In this document: positions 1-10,089 of the stretch, piece by piece
Position numbering within the stretch: the stretch's first letter is position 1
Layout of the letters: every line of letters starts with the position of its first letter
Source of the DNA: Pleurotus djamor
Lineage: Eukaryota; Basidiomycota; Agaricomycetes; Agaricales; Pleurotaceae
Direction of reading: 5' to 3'
DNA length: 31,317 nucleotides
Assembly (NCBI GenBank): GCA_029747585.1
Contig: JAPEVF010000493.1
Location: forward strand, 2,501 to 33,817
The notes under the pieces: generated by a model
Told to the model about the DNA's origin: nothing
Database searches by the model: none
What the model saw: only the letters and a program-made list of their open reading frames with translations
Position numbers and translations under genes: made by a program

Positions 1-210
1 TCTCCTGCCGCATTGGCCACTATCAATGGCATGGGGCAGATGTCTGGATCCATCATGCGTTCTATTGCCCCGTCCTTCTCGACTTCGTTGTTCTCACTAT
101 CCCTGCAACGAAATTTAGCCGGCGGGCTACTCGTATACTATGTTCTTCTCTCCCTCGTTGTCTGCGGCATCTACGCCGCCCTCCAACTTCCCAAAAGGAT
201 GCGCCCATAG
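1..210 (+). CDS. MFS transporter, C-terminal exon (5' truncated by window)
   Basis: The frame is open from base 1 to a TAG at 208-210, giving the last 69 residues of a membrane transporter. It begins SPAALATINGMGQM and ends AALQLPKRMRP. It aligns closely with the C-terminus of the next gene: GATNGLAQTT, the ARAIGPALTTSLFSFS segment and the GG-L-VY-VL helix all have counterparts here. The two are therefore tandem paralogs in the same orientation. The residues cover the end of one transmembrane helix (with the R-IAPSFSTSLFSLS segment) and the final helix LLVYYVLLSLVVCGIYAAL. What is seen is the paralogy and hydrophobicity; transporter identity comes from the complete neighbour. Substrate is unknown. 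The start and upstream exons lie outside the window. Confidence 0.85.
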   Translation, partial: SPAALATINGMGQMSGSIMRSIAPSFSTSLFSLSLQRNLAGGLLVYYVLLSLVVCGIYAALQLPKRMRP

Positions 211-589
211 AAGCCTTTGTTAGCCGCATCCACTTTTACTAATATTTTGCATCCGATGAACTTACGACCACCCACGCTTTGCCTCGTGTTTGTACTTTTT
301 AGACATATTTAGACGTTGTTATCACTGTCCAGTCTTACGAGTTAGCTGCGAGCCTACTATATTATCTATCCACGAAATTCCTTTCCAGCGGTCCCGCTCC
401 TCAGTATGGTACCAAACCAATCTCGTTTAGGGGTTGTTTCATAACCGTTCGCGTCGCCTTCCCAAAAATCCAAGAACTAAGTTAGCTGGCGGTCTTCTGC
501 GTCTGCTGCGTCTTCTGGGGTTCCCACTGGGTTCCAGGTGGAGATAGAGTCACGGACGGAGCCACTAGATGGAGTCCCTGCATTAGTTG

Positions 590-600
590 ACATTTATATC
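590..600 (+). promoter_or_regulatory. TATA-like element in the 447-nt MFS-MFS intergenic region
   Basis: The spacer 211-657 holds the 3' region of the first transporter and the promoter of the second. A TTTATATC stretch at 593-600 lies about 60 nt before the ATG at 658. I see no other gene in the spacer. Assignment is by position and composition only. Confidence 0.3.
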
Positions 601-657
601 CTTTCCTCGCCCTCTCACTTCCTTCCTTCGCCCACGAATCTCTGACGACTACTAACG

Positions 658-2568
658 ATGACGGTGACGACCTACCCAGACGAGCATGACGAGGAAACCC
701 CCCTCCTTCCGAAATGTACGCCCTCGAAGACACCTTTACGGTGGTCTCAAATTAGCATTATCATGTTCATACAACTTTGTGAACCGTTGACGAGTCAATC
801 TATTTATCCGTATATCAACCAGGTATGCTATCCACGCTCTTTTCATATCTGACTCAGGGTTCCTTATTGCTACCATTTCACTCGTGTGCGTGGCTCTGTA
901 GCTCATAAGTGAGCTCAATATCACCGGGGGAGACGAAAAGAAAGTGGGATATTACGCGGGACTTATAGTGCGTCGACTTCTCTGGACTCCTAGGTCTTCA
1001 TGTTCGCATTCATTTCTTGTGCAGGAATCTTTGTTCTTCGTGACAGAAGCATGTACTGTCTTGCAGTGGAGTCGTGCTTCGGACCGCCTAGGCAGGAAGC
1101 CCGTTCTCCTGGTCGGCCTCTTTGGACTGTGCATCTCTATGCTCTGCTTCGGTCTTTCACGGACTTTTCTCCTTCTCGTCGTCAGGTACGATTACTTTGC
1201 ACGCCCTTGTTCGGCGTACTTGATCGTTCGCGGCGGTTGATCCCGATCTCCTTCCAACGTTACCTATAGCCGCTGTATCTGCGGCATGTTGAACGGAAAT
1301 ATAGGTGAGCCGTCATTCCTAGGATGCTACACCTCTCGTCTTGCTCCAGGAATAATGGAAGTTCACCAGGAGTTATGAAGAGTGTAATGGGTGAATTAAC
1401 GGATTCTTCGAATCGCGCCAAGGGGTTCTCCCTTATGCCAGTCGTCTGGTCTGCAGGAGCCACGCTAGGGTGTGTCCATATCTTTCGTCGGACTCTTTTG
1501 CGTACTATATGAATTGTGACCGTTGAAATTTCTCGCTGCTTGTAGGCCCTTGGTCGGTGGTGGTCTTTCAAAACCATATGATCGGTTCCCCACACTCTTC
1601 ACAGCGCAGTTATGGAAGGAGTACCCTTACTTTCTACCATGTGCTGTAGTATCTGCGTTTGTCGGCTCAGCGTTTCTGATAACCTTGTTCTTCTTCCATG
1701 AGGTGAGCGTGGTTCTCTCTTGTATTGCGCATCAGTTGCTAAGATCAACGCCGCACCTCCTCAGACGCTTGGCCACCAAACGCACTCCAGAAGGAGCACA
1801 TCTGTCTCTTCATCGTCATCAATAACAAACGAGGGGGAGGTTTCCGAAGGACCTGTTCCTCTCAAAACGCTTCTAAAACCAAGCGTGATGATTCCCATCT
1901 CTAATTATGTCTTCCTAGCTTTCTTGAATATTGGGCTTAACGCTCTTCAACCTCTCTTCTTCGCGATGCCCCTCGAGATTGGTGGTCTGGGAATGGATCC
2001 CCCTGCCATCGGATACATTCTGGGCTCCTTCGGAGCTCTGAATGGCCTATTCCAAGCGCTATTCTTCGCCAAAATCATCCATAGGTTTAACCCGAAGCGT
2101 GTTTTCATCACGGGGATAACCTCCTTTATACCCATATTTTGTCTTTTCCCATTCATCAATGCCATTGCACGCACTGGGGCACCCCAGGCATTTGTATGGT
2201 CGGCAGTCGCTGTTCAACTCCTCTTTTGTGTTCTCATGGACATGGCTTACGGTGAGCATCACCATCCCTGGAGAACTTTCATCTCTAAATATCCGATCCG
2301 TTCGTCAGGCTGTATATTTATGTTCGTGACAGCCGCTGCTCCGAATAAACGCTCCCTCGGGGCTACGAACGGCCTCGCTCAAACTACCGTTTCAGTCGCT
2401 CGGGCCATTGGACCAGCATTGACTACTTCTCTCTTCTCCTTTTCCGTTGAATACAACCTCCTGGGTGGGAAGTTGGTTTACGCGGTTCTGGTCCTACTGG
2501 CGATATGTGCTCTAGGCTTGGCTGAGAAGCTTCCAGATAATGGTTGGATTGATAAATGTGAAAATTAA
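658..2568 (+). CDS. MFS transporter (DHA1-like, fungal ZIFL/peptide-type), 8 exons
   Basis: Exons: 658-822, 902-967, 1025-1185, 1270-1304, 1370-1469, 1546-1702, 1744-2251, 2309-2568. This gives 483 residues, close to the usual size of a 12-helix major facilitator. The N-terminal tail carries DEETPLLPK. Helix 1 ends at SIYPYINQ, and motif A is clear in exon 3 as RASDRLGRKPVLL (around residues 94-106). The NGNIG-VMKSVMGELTD region and GATLGPLVGG (motif C-like, helix 5) follow, then a Ser-rich central cytoplasmic loop (STSVSSSSS). The second half ends with ATNGLAQT and the last helix. Each splice was chosen by frame and family pattern; intron 6 (41 nt) is the least certain, and intron 7 (57 nt) contains no stop. 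A 5' tandem copy ends at 210. Such proteins move small solutes or metals across plasma or vacuolar membranes; the substrate is not readable here. Confidence 0.88.
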
Positions 2569-2860
2569 TAGAGGACTTCTTTCTCTTTCATCCATCATGA
2601 TTTTCCGTATAGAAAAGAATCGAATCCTTGTTCCATAGGGAGAGAGCGCATGTCATGGACAAGTCACAGCAGAGATCCTAGGCGCATCCCTCGAGTCACC
2701 GTGACGAGGTGCTGTAACCGGTAATTTATGCCGTTTAGGAGATACATAATACTCAGGACAGGGGCAGCCCATGGCCTGCAAAAAGTGATACACTGGCATT
2801 AGGAAGATTACGGTTGCTTGGTCTAGTGTATAGTATAGAGTGCAATTAATAAGAGAAGTC

Positions 2861-5187
2861 CTACTGCGAAGTAAATTCGCTGATGCTTTCCCAGTAACTA
2901 GGATTAAAATGTCATCAAGATGATTCCAACGAATAGGGGCCAGACATCACTTACGCGCATCGTTCCAGAAGTCCTGGGTCTGACTGAGCAGACCGAATGT
3001 CCGGTTCCCCACTTGAGGTCAGATTAAATACCATTTCACTTCCAGTCTTGGTATACTCTGACCAAGGCGGAGTGATGTATTTTGACTTGAGACCACGTGT
3101 TGGGTTAAGCGAGAGAATGAAACGAATAAATGATTCGGAGTATGTTAGCGCAAAGAATGTATTTTGAACAACTGGGGTGCCGAAACTGAGTGCGCGAAGT
3201 TAGCAACGGGCCAAGTGAGCAAGGAGACCACCAACCTTGGAAAGGAAAGGGGGACATCATCTCCATGTAAAGCAGGAGGAACGGCATACATCCCCTATGG
3301 AAACCAAGGGTTAATGCGGCTGATGTAGAGCCGTGGTGAAGTAGCCCTTACTCTGAAACCGTGACCAGGGTATGCACGGAGGAACCAATACGAGGGGCAG
3401 ATGTACGTGGCTGATAAAATCGTAAGCTTAGTACCGAAGAAGTTTATGGTAGGTCTCCTACATTCGCCCATGATCAGATTCGCTTGGTCGAGAGGGGAGC
3501 CAAGTGCGGCATAGAGCTGTGCGATTCGGGTCATGTGCTCTGGTCTAAGCCCAGGAAAGGTGTCGCCAGAGAATTGGGTGATATTGACGGTGGACGCTGT
3601 ACTTTGATTGACGACGAGGATCCCTTCATTCACTACATTGGTTGCGAGTAGCCCTTGCTATATATCAAGGGGTTAGGTCAGTATATCATGATATATAAGA
3701 CGTGAACAGACGTACTCCATTCACTTTGCCTTGGAGGAGCGCTTGCGTGGGTCGCTGAGTGATAAATTCACCATCAATGACCGGAACAAGTGTAAATGTT
3801 CCAAAAAAGCCATCATCATTGAGCTCGGTGTTGATAGACTGTATTTGAGACAGATCTACTTTCCGAAGGCAATCCATAGAGTGCTCGCCCGTTCGGTTCT
3901 TGCACCTATGTATCAAGGAGTTATTGAACAAATTAGACAGACAAGACTCGAGAAAATTTACCCCGTGCTTGTTATGACGCGGTCGTAGATGAACTAACAT
4001 AGTGTCAGGATGGTTGTGGGAGCTGAGGCGCGTGGCGTACCTCGGGTATAGTACCATTATACGCATATTGAGGAGGAAGGAACATAGAGCTTGCCATAGC
4101 CCCTTTGAACAGAGGAGGGTTGTAACCGCCGTTTCGTGCAACAGCGTGCTGTAGAACGGCGCCGCCACCTAGTACCCGCGAGGCACATAATCGTCAAGAT
4201 TGAGGGGACTTCAAAGTGGTGCTGTGAAGTACGTACCGGCTGAAGCACCCCATATGGTAACTTCATCAGGGTCGCCGCCGAACTTAGATATCTATGGCAG
4301 TGTGTTGGGAAAGGATTGAAGGCGCAAGTTGTTTAGCACGTACATGGGTTTGCACCCACTTCAGGGCATACTCCTGGTCAACTTTTCATTGTCTTAACAT
4401 TAACCTACATCACGCATCATGAGTGGACTCACGCAACCCCGCATTAAGAACCCCGTTCGCCTTGACTTCGTTTCCAGAGAGAAAGCCTTGAACGAACGGT
4501 GAGATAAACATAGCGCGCTTGCATAGCCAAAGACTCACCAAGGACGCCAAGGCGATACTGAATACTGACAATGAGAAGGTTGCCGTTGGACTTCTGAACG
4601 AGGTCCTCGCCGTTGAACATAGTAGCATTCCAAAATATATACCTGTTATTCAAAGAGAAGATTCAATGAGAAGAGCCTAGGTCTAGGCTCAAAGAAATCG
4701 CTACATACCCTCCACCGTGTATCCATACCAGGACGGGAAGTTTCCGTTTCGGCACAGAAGCTCCTGGCATAAAGACGCTATACAATTTGTGTATGAAAGT
4801 CTAAACGGCTCTTCTTCATTAGAAGGAGAGAACGCACTTCAAATAAAGGCAGTCTTCCGTATCTGGGATATCGGAGCGAAGAATCGGTCTTGGATAAGTG
4901 TTGGTGGCTGCGGCGCCCATAGGTGCTTGAGGACACTGAGGAGGTTCCGCAGACGCGTGTTGAATTCCTCGCAGGGTTGGAGGCGGTTGGGGAGCTCGCC
5001 AACGTAGGTTTCCGATCGGAGGGGCAGCAAACCTGATGCCTAGATAGTGAGAGACATCGGCAGTACTGTTATAAGCACCCTTGTATCGAGCGTAACCAAG
5101 GTCGACGACAGGGGACTCAGGTGAAGTTGGCTTGGCGGAGGAGAAAGTGAGGAAGAGGAACACGACGAGGTACGGAAGTACGCTCAT
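2861..5187 (-). CDS. Secreted type-B carboxylesterase/lipase A, 14 exons
   Basis: Exons, high to low: 5187-4838, 4777-4709, 4642-4539, 4486-4433, 4381-4344, 4291-4237, 4168-4041, 3993-3962, 3905-3716, 3657-3462, 3410-3352, 3294-3236, 3185-2955, 2897-2861; 533 residues. All phases close and every intron is GT-AG. The N-terminus is a signal peptide (MSVLPYLVVFLFLTFSSAK). Domain marks follow: YLGIRFAAPP, LRWRAPQPP, EDCLYLNVF, the oxyanion HGGG at 137-140, GGDPDEVTIWGASAG with the nucleophile near Ser222, acid candidate Glu351 (NEG) and His435 (LHGDD). The family hydrolyses carboxylic esters outside the cell. It is paralogous to the gene at 14691-16940, with the same exon lengths except that the 3993-3716 segment carries an extra 56-nt intron. 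It converges on the MFS gene, 292 nt apart. Substrate is unknown. Confidence 0.92.
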
Positions 5188-5240
5188 GGTTAGTGAGCTC
5201 TGGGATGAATTGCCGTTTAGAATTGCTGAAACTTTGCCCT

Positions 5241-5248
5241 CTTAAATA
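5241..5248 (-). promoter_or_regulatory. TATA-like box of carboxylesterase A
   Basis: On the minus strand TATTTAAG lies about 54-61 nt before the ATG at 5187, a position typical of fungal core promoters. No upstream activator site was recognised. Confidence 0.35.
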
Positions 5249-5249
5249 C

Positions 5250-6203
5250 TACGAAACGAGATTGAGAGACTCCCCAAAATAAAGTCAATAGTGATAGATG
5301 AGGACTTACGCAGGCCCAAGCGACTCGGTACTCAGACCATCGGGGAACTAAGCCACCATGTCGATGCATGGTCGAGTTCAGTATCCTGCGGTGTCAACTA
5401 CCGTAGAGGTAGTAAGCTGTGAGCAAGACAAATTGGTCTACACGGCGATTTTGGCCTTGATTGTAAGCTGTCCAAACATTAATCATTATTGGAAGTAACG
5501 CGGGGATCCAAGGCACTGATGACCGCCAAAGGCTAGAGGGATATGTTAGACTCGAATTCCGCGCGGGCGTGCCAGCATAGACACATAGGCCTTGAGATCG
5601 CGTTTGGATCGCGGACATCGTAATATCCCTCCCGCGATGCCCAAAGGTACAACACCAAAGGAGAACGAGGTGCTCTATGAAACAAAAACGAATCATATTC
5701 AGCAAGTGACATGCAATGTAATGCCACCAAAAGACCCACTGGTATTCCTTGCAATTGACAACGTGGAGCGCCAATGTTACATTTTAAATATGGAGTTCCT
5801 AATACGCAGTGTTAGGCTACTCTTTCCAGGGGGAGGAGTATCGGACTGATGTTCCTTTGAAACCGGGAGCGTTGCTAATGGGTTTCCCGACGCCTAAGCC
5901 ATATACCTACGTAATTGGTTTAAGGTTGATGCCCACAATAAGGAAGGGGCACAAATGGGGGTTTAGATGAGATGTGATCCCTGTACCATCGTGGAGAAGT
6001 CAACATCAACATAGGTTTCTTATCACCCGAAGGACNAAAAAACTATCACCTGCAGCATTCATGAGTTTCGAATCGAGACAGCGTCTGACCACCTACCTCT
6101 TGTCATCGGAGTGATACCGGGTTGCTCACGGGAGGAACTGTTTCAAGGGACAGTCTATATTAAACACCAGGCCGGAGCTCCAGTGACGATATGCAGACAT
6201 GGC
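5250..6203. other. Gene-poor 0.95 kb between esterase A and the membrane-protein gene
   Basis: The stretch holds the far-upstream region of esterase A and the 3' flank of the minus-strand membrane-protein gene. Minus-strand frames at 5394-5774 and 5533-5754 are open but show no recognisable family, no coherent splice pattern and no good start. There is one N at 6036. I see no supported gene here. Confidence 0.5.
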
Positions 6204-7286
6204 CTACGTACATACGCCGACAGTCAACGTATTTTTTTGGACTGTGTCTCGCCANTTTAGCAACGATGGCGCCCTGGGCACAGCCGTAAGTGATATCAAG
6301 ATATCACTTCCGAGTCTATAAATTGTCAAAGACGACATGACTATCCACACGCTATCATTGGCGATGTATCGCCGGAGGGGATTGAAGGGCAAAAGTGTTC
6401 ATATGAGGATACTGAGGAGAAACCGAACGCAAAAAGACGAACTTACAAATTAGGCATATACCAAAACATCAGCGCCGTGAGGAAACTGTTGTGTCCGGTT
6501 GCACACCAATTGCAAAAATATTCTTGCCCGACATAAAGTGTCGTTTTAGCCAGCGTCATTAAAGCGCCAGAATACCCCAAAAGCGCCGCGGAGGGGTGTG
6601 GATAGACGTGCGTAGTCCATAGATAGACGAGCTGGAGTGGGAAACCGTCAGATATAACATCATCGTAGACGGGACTTCGAGTAGAGGAAGAGGCATTGAG
6701 ACGTACATTTGCAGAAATCTCGAGCAAGTTTAGTATAGCTATTGTCGTAAAGGGAGCCGAATAATCAGACATTGGGCCGGAACGTGTATAAGGTTTGATC
6801 CCGACGCGATTGCACGACACGGTCGCATGGAGGAACCGATGATGCCGACGGGAAAGGTGACAGCGAAGGACGTACCAGCTGCACTAGCAAAGCCCTCCCC
6901 ACCCTCAAAGGCCTTGACTCCGTACACCTAACACACAGAACGATTTAATCAGCATTTGTTTCAAATAATGTGGGGTGCAATCGGAAGGCGGAGGCCGCAA
7001 TAAAGATAGACAACCCTGAAACACGGCTTACCAGGTCGACCTCTTGATAGATTTCGTATATCTTGAATGGCCAATGGAGGTCGCCGCCTATCATAGATCG
7101 GGGCCTGCGACGTCCATAAAGGAACAAACATCAGAGCGCTGACGTTGACACCAAAAGCCACTGATGCACATACCGCAGCAGACAATACAGCGCGTCCAGA
7201 ATCATAATCGGAGCGGTGATAATGAACCATACTGTGATGCACGTATACATCCACGAGTAAGAGCGAACTTGATGGCTACGCGTCAT
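6204..7286 (-). CDS. Small integral membrane protein (four hydrophobic segments), 6 exons
   Basis: Exons, high to low: 7286-7174, 7104-7032, 6927-6876, 6738-6707, 6631-6447, 6351-6204; 200 residues if the N at 6255 is a real base. All introns are GT-AG and the phases close. Hydrophobic segments lie at about 14-36, 76-98, 107-128 and 138-165. Landmarks are LLRPRSMIGGDLHW after segment 1, DLVYGVKAF, ISANLVYLWTTHV, LYVGQEYFCNWC-TGHNS, and PNFVWIVMSSLTIYRLG. The layout recalls a widespread fungal family of uncharacterised multi-pass proteins; that is recollection, not a search. The function is unknown; an EXPERA/emopamil-like fold was considered but is unproven. If the N at 6255 is spurious, the stop moves to 6224 and the protein ends in KKIR, an ER-retrieval type signal. 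Confidence 0.82.
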
Positions 7287-8635
7287 TTTCCACGAACACG
7301 GGTACCCAAGGAACCAAAGGACGACCGAATGATGAGTGGGAGAGGGGGGATGGAGAGAGAATGAAAATTGAGGGCAGTATATAGGAGAGGGTACTTATTC
7401 AATTTCGAGGGGATCAGAAGTCAAAAGTTCTTCGTCAATGCTTCTATTTTTGTATGGATCTCCAGGAGCGCTTACGTGTCGAACGTTTAAATTAAACTGG
7501 GATTCCTTCGCTAAAGCCACGAGCGAAGGCAAAGCTCAGCAAATAGGCGACGAGATAGAGAGAAAGGGATCAAGGAACTGGAGCCCCGGGGCGAAGGATG
7601 CGTAGTGTTGAAGAAGGACCATCGGTCGAGTTATGCCACCAATCGGCTTCGCGAAATGGATACCCGGAGGTTTGCAAACGGAGGTATGAAGTCGTTGGGC
7701 ACGAGAGCACCACCACACCTGCAAGAGAAAGCTGTACATAAACAGACGGCGCCGTACTTCGGGAAGAGTGGAACGAACATACCTTCCAACTAAGCAAGCG
7801 AACAAGTAAGCCACCACATGTGGCACAAATTGCGGACCAATGCCAACTTGAGGAAGGGAAAAGAAGGAAGGGGGCTTTAGAAGTATACTATAAGCCAATT
7901 TAGTAGCCAAGACGACTATTTCGTCTAAGCCTGGTTTGTGCCCGGGTATCTCGCACCTCGCACCGCGTCGCGGCCAAGTTCATGTTCATGTTCGCGATTG
8001 AGAACTTGAGGGAGGTGGTCTTATCAAGGTTTCAAGGGTACAGCAGGTCATGAGACTGATATGTGTTCCTTCATACAACATGGAAGAACCATTCCATGGG
8101 AAGGGGCGCCGATGAGTCTGCCAAATGGGGCGAGAAAAGAAAACTGTGGAAGGGGAACCAACTTGAGAGACTCCGANTCAAAGCTTCGAAAGGCTTGCCT
8201 AGGTATACACACTATGTCCTTCCAACCTTTTCTGGGGGCAGATTCGCATTTGCATCTCACAAGTCCCCTCCCGAGAAACTTCAGCCGGAGTGTGTGATCT
8301 TGGACGTCTCAACAATCACTTCATTTTAGTTCGGGAATCACAGCGGCGAGCGCCACAGCATGAGGGAAGAACGACAAACCAGTAAATGAATGGACATGTT
8401 CCGCAACGAAGAGGACTGGATGCTCACTTACGCTTAGAGGGCAAAGTGGCCCGGCGAGACCGATAGCATGAAGATGGGACCTGCAAAAGAAAAACTCCAA
8501 GATGGCATCTGCATTCACTCGAGAGCTTAGATTGGCCCGATCGTGACCAGCCAATAGACGAGATGGATTGGAGGAGGGAGAGAGAAGCCATGGATCAACT
8601 TGGGATCAACTATTACCGCCACCATGTCATGATTC
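7287..8635. other. 1.35 kb with no confident gene; possible membrane-protein remnant
   Basis: Upstream flank of the membrane-protein gene and downstream flank of the F-box gene. Minus-strand pieces look partly coding. An exon-like segment at 7846-7783 (QFVPHVVAYLFACLVG) splices in frame through a GT-AG intron ending in ttgcag to 7718-7664 (CGGALVPNDFIPPFANL). Another hydrophobic frame lies at 8321-8554. I could not connect these into one gene or recognise a family. One N lies at 8177. It could be a decayed gene or chance. Confidence 0.3.
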
Positions 8636-9744
8636 CTAGTAGATATCAGTATCCATGTCCATCTCTTTCCAGGCACCATTAACAAGCTCCCAGCTAAAGG
8701 CGTACAGATTTTCGCATTTCAGCACGATGGTAAACCGTTTAAGAGAGCCTTTGACAACGCTGGATACTGTCATGAGATACCCAGCGGCGATGTCGGACAG
8801 GTCACCCCAGTCGTCATGGACGACGATGCCAAGGAGGGTGAGGGACTTGATCGATCTGGAACGGGATACGAAGTCTGCGTACCAATCCCGACGGTTTATC
8901 TGGTCTCGTTACGTGTATCAGTGCTCATGAGCAGGATGCAGTTTTGGGAGGATTTACACACCGAATCTACCAGGGGTACCAAGTTATTCATCTCCAACTC
9001 TTCAATCTCGGGTAAGAGCGACGCAGTCGCCGCGGGGGACAGGGCGCAGATAAGGCCTAACGGGACACGAAGACTTCGAATCGGCATCGTCGACTGTGAC
9101 AGAAACTGGAGAGTCGAGCCGCTGAAGTGTGTGGTTATTCGTAATTCGCGTATCGGTCTTCCCTGCACGAGCACCTTGGCCAATGAAAGCGGCGCCTCAA
9201 GTTTGTGTAAACTGGGGACATGATGAGGCCCGGGTAAACAGTCCAACCGACTAGCGTGAGCCAGTCGAAGGTCTGTGATACTTGTCTGGACGAGCAAGAA
9301 CTCATACACCTCGGGGTCCGTGTATAAATGACAATGGAAGGTGTGTAATTTCCGCGTCCTTGGTATTGTCTTCAGAATATGCGTGTATGTTCCGTCTCCG
9401 TACAGCTTCAACGTATGCAGGTTCCACATCAACGACAAAGCTGTTGCGATCGCCAGAGACTCCTCCTCTATCAGTGGATCTTTCTGCACGAACCAGCTGC
9501 TTTGGCTAGGCGTGCCCAACTGAGTGTATTTGTTGATTTCGAAGGATTCCACACGAGATGCAAGATGTGGATATTTGGCCACCGCTTCGCAGAATCTGAC
9601 GACATTGGAATGGTCGAAATGGCAATACAAGGCATCACAAACGACCTCCGAGAAGATCTTGCTGACACGACAAAGTGTTGGGTAATCGCTCCGCTCAGCG
9701 TAGCGGAGAACTTCGAGCAAGACGTCGGCATTGATGGGAGGCAT
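8636..9744 (-). CDS. F-box-like protein, 2 exons
   Basis: Exons 9744-8971 and 8899-8636; 345 residues. The start at 9744 is the first ATG in the frame; the longer frame upstream begins only at a TTG. The N-terminus MPPINADVLLEVLRYAE followed by DYPTLCRVSKIFSEVVCDALY is an F-box-like helix set, the part that binds Skp1 in SCF ubiquitin ligases. The rest is a leucine-patterned segment (WNLHTLKLYGDG, ITDLRLAHASRLDCLP, IRSLRVPLGLICAL, IEELEMNNLVPL), as in LRR-like substrate domains. The 71-nt intron follows NNLVPL and exon 2 continues as INRRDWYADFVSRS to a TAG. Exon 2 is not openly framed with exon 1 without splicing, so the intron is needed. The target is unknown. Diverged F-box proteins are numerous in Agaricomycetes. 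Confidence 0.8.
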
Positions 9745-9794
9745 GTGTAGAGAGTAGTTTCGTTGACATTGTCGTAGGGGGTTGAGCAAGGTGG

Positions 9795-9806
9795 TCAACG
9801 TTCAAC
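9795..9806. repeat. 12-mer TCAACGTTCAAC upstream of the F-box gene
   Basis: It is the reverse complement of GTTGAACGTTGA, which also occurs twice inside the intron at 11409-11506. It lies about 50 nt upstream of the F-box ATG at 9744. The role is unknown. Confidence 0.4.
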
Positions 9807-9858
9807 GGTGGCACAAGGTGGCACACTGCCTCAACACCGCAAACTAGGCACGCAGGGG

Positions 9859-10089
9859 CTATGTCGCAAACAAATCCCACAATCCAGCACTTGGCGAGAG
9901 GCCACCATATTCGCCTGCAGAAACATGGGCCAGTGAACGCTTGGTTATGCAGTCGGGCAGAAAAGGAGAATCATTTATCCTACCCATCTCTTCATAGTTG
10001 AACGGGTCTCCCCCACCGGGTAAAGCCTTCGTGACAACTTCGTGAACTCCAAAGACTAAACGTCCTGAACCTTTGGAGGACAATTTCAT
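9859..10089 (-). CDS. Possible small two-exon gene, 53 residues
   Basis: Exon 10089-9984 starts with ATG (MKLSSKGSGRLVFGVHEV), followed by a 69-nt GT-AG intron with a pyrimidine-rich tgtttctgcag acceptor, and exon 9914-9859 ends EYGGLSPSAGLWDLFAT. The phase is preserved. The intron has no stop and a length divisible by three, so retention would give 76 residues. The composition is protein-like (Gly/Pro/aromatic mix), but I recognise no family. It lies 115 nt upstream of the F-box start on the same strand. It could also be an upstream transcript part or a chance frame. Confidence 0.35.
   Translation of the reverse strand: MKLSSKGSGRLVFGVHEVVTKALPGGGDPFNYEEMGRINDSPFLPDCITKRSLAHVSAGEYGGLSPSAGLWDLFAT

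Noticed and set aside
3686..4168. Minus-strand 160-codon frame read as a single protein
   Set aside because: Only its last part (from CKNRTGEH) is the true frame; the upper part is an out-of-frame read of exon 4168-4041 and of two introns.
5394..5774. Minus-strand 126-codon frame upstream of esterase A
   Set aside because: No ATG-led start with context, no recognisable motifs, and no conserved relation to esterase B's upstream region.
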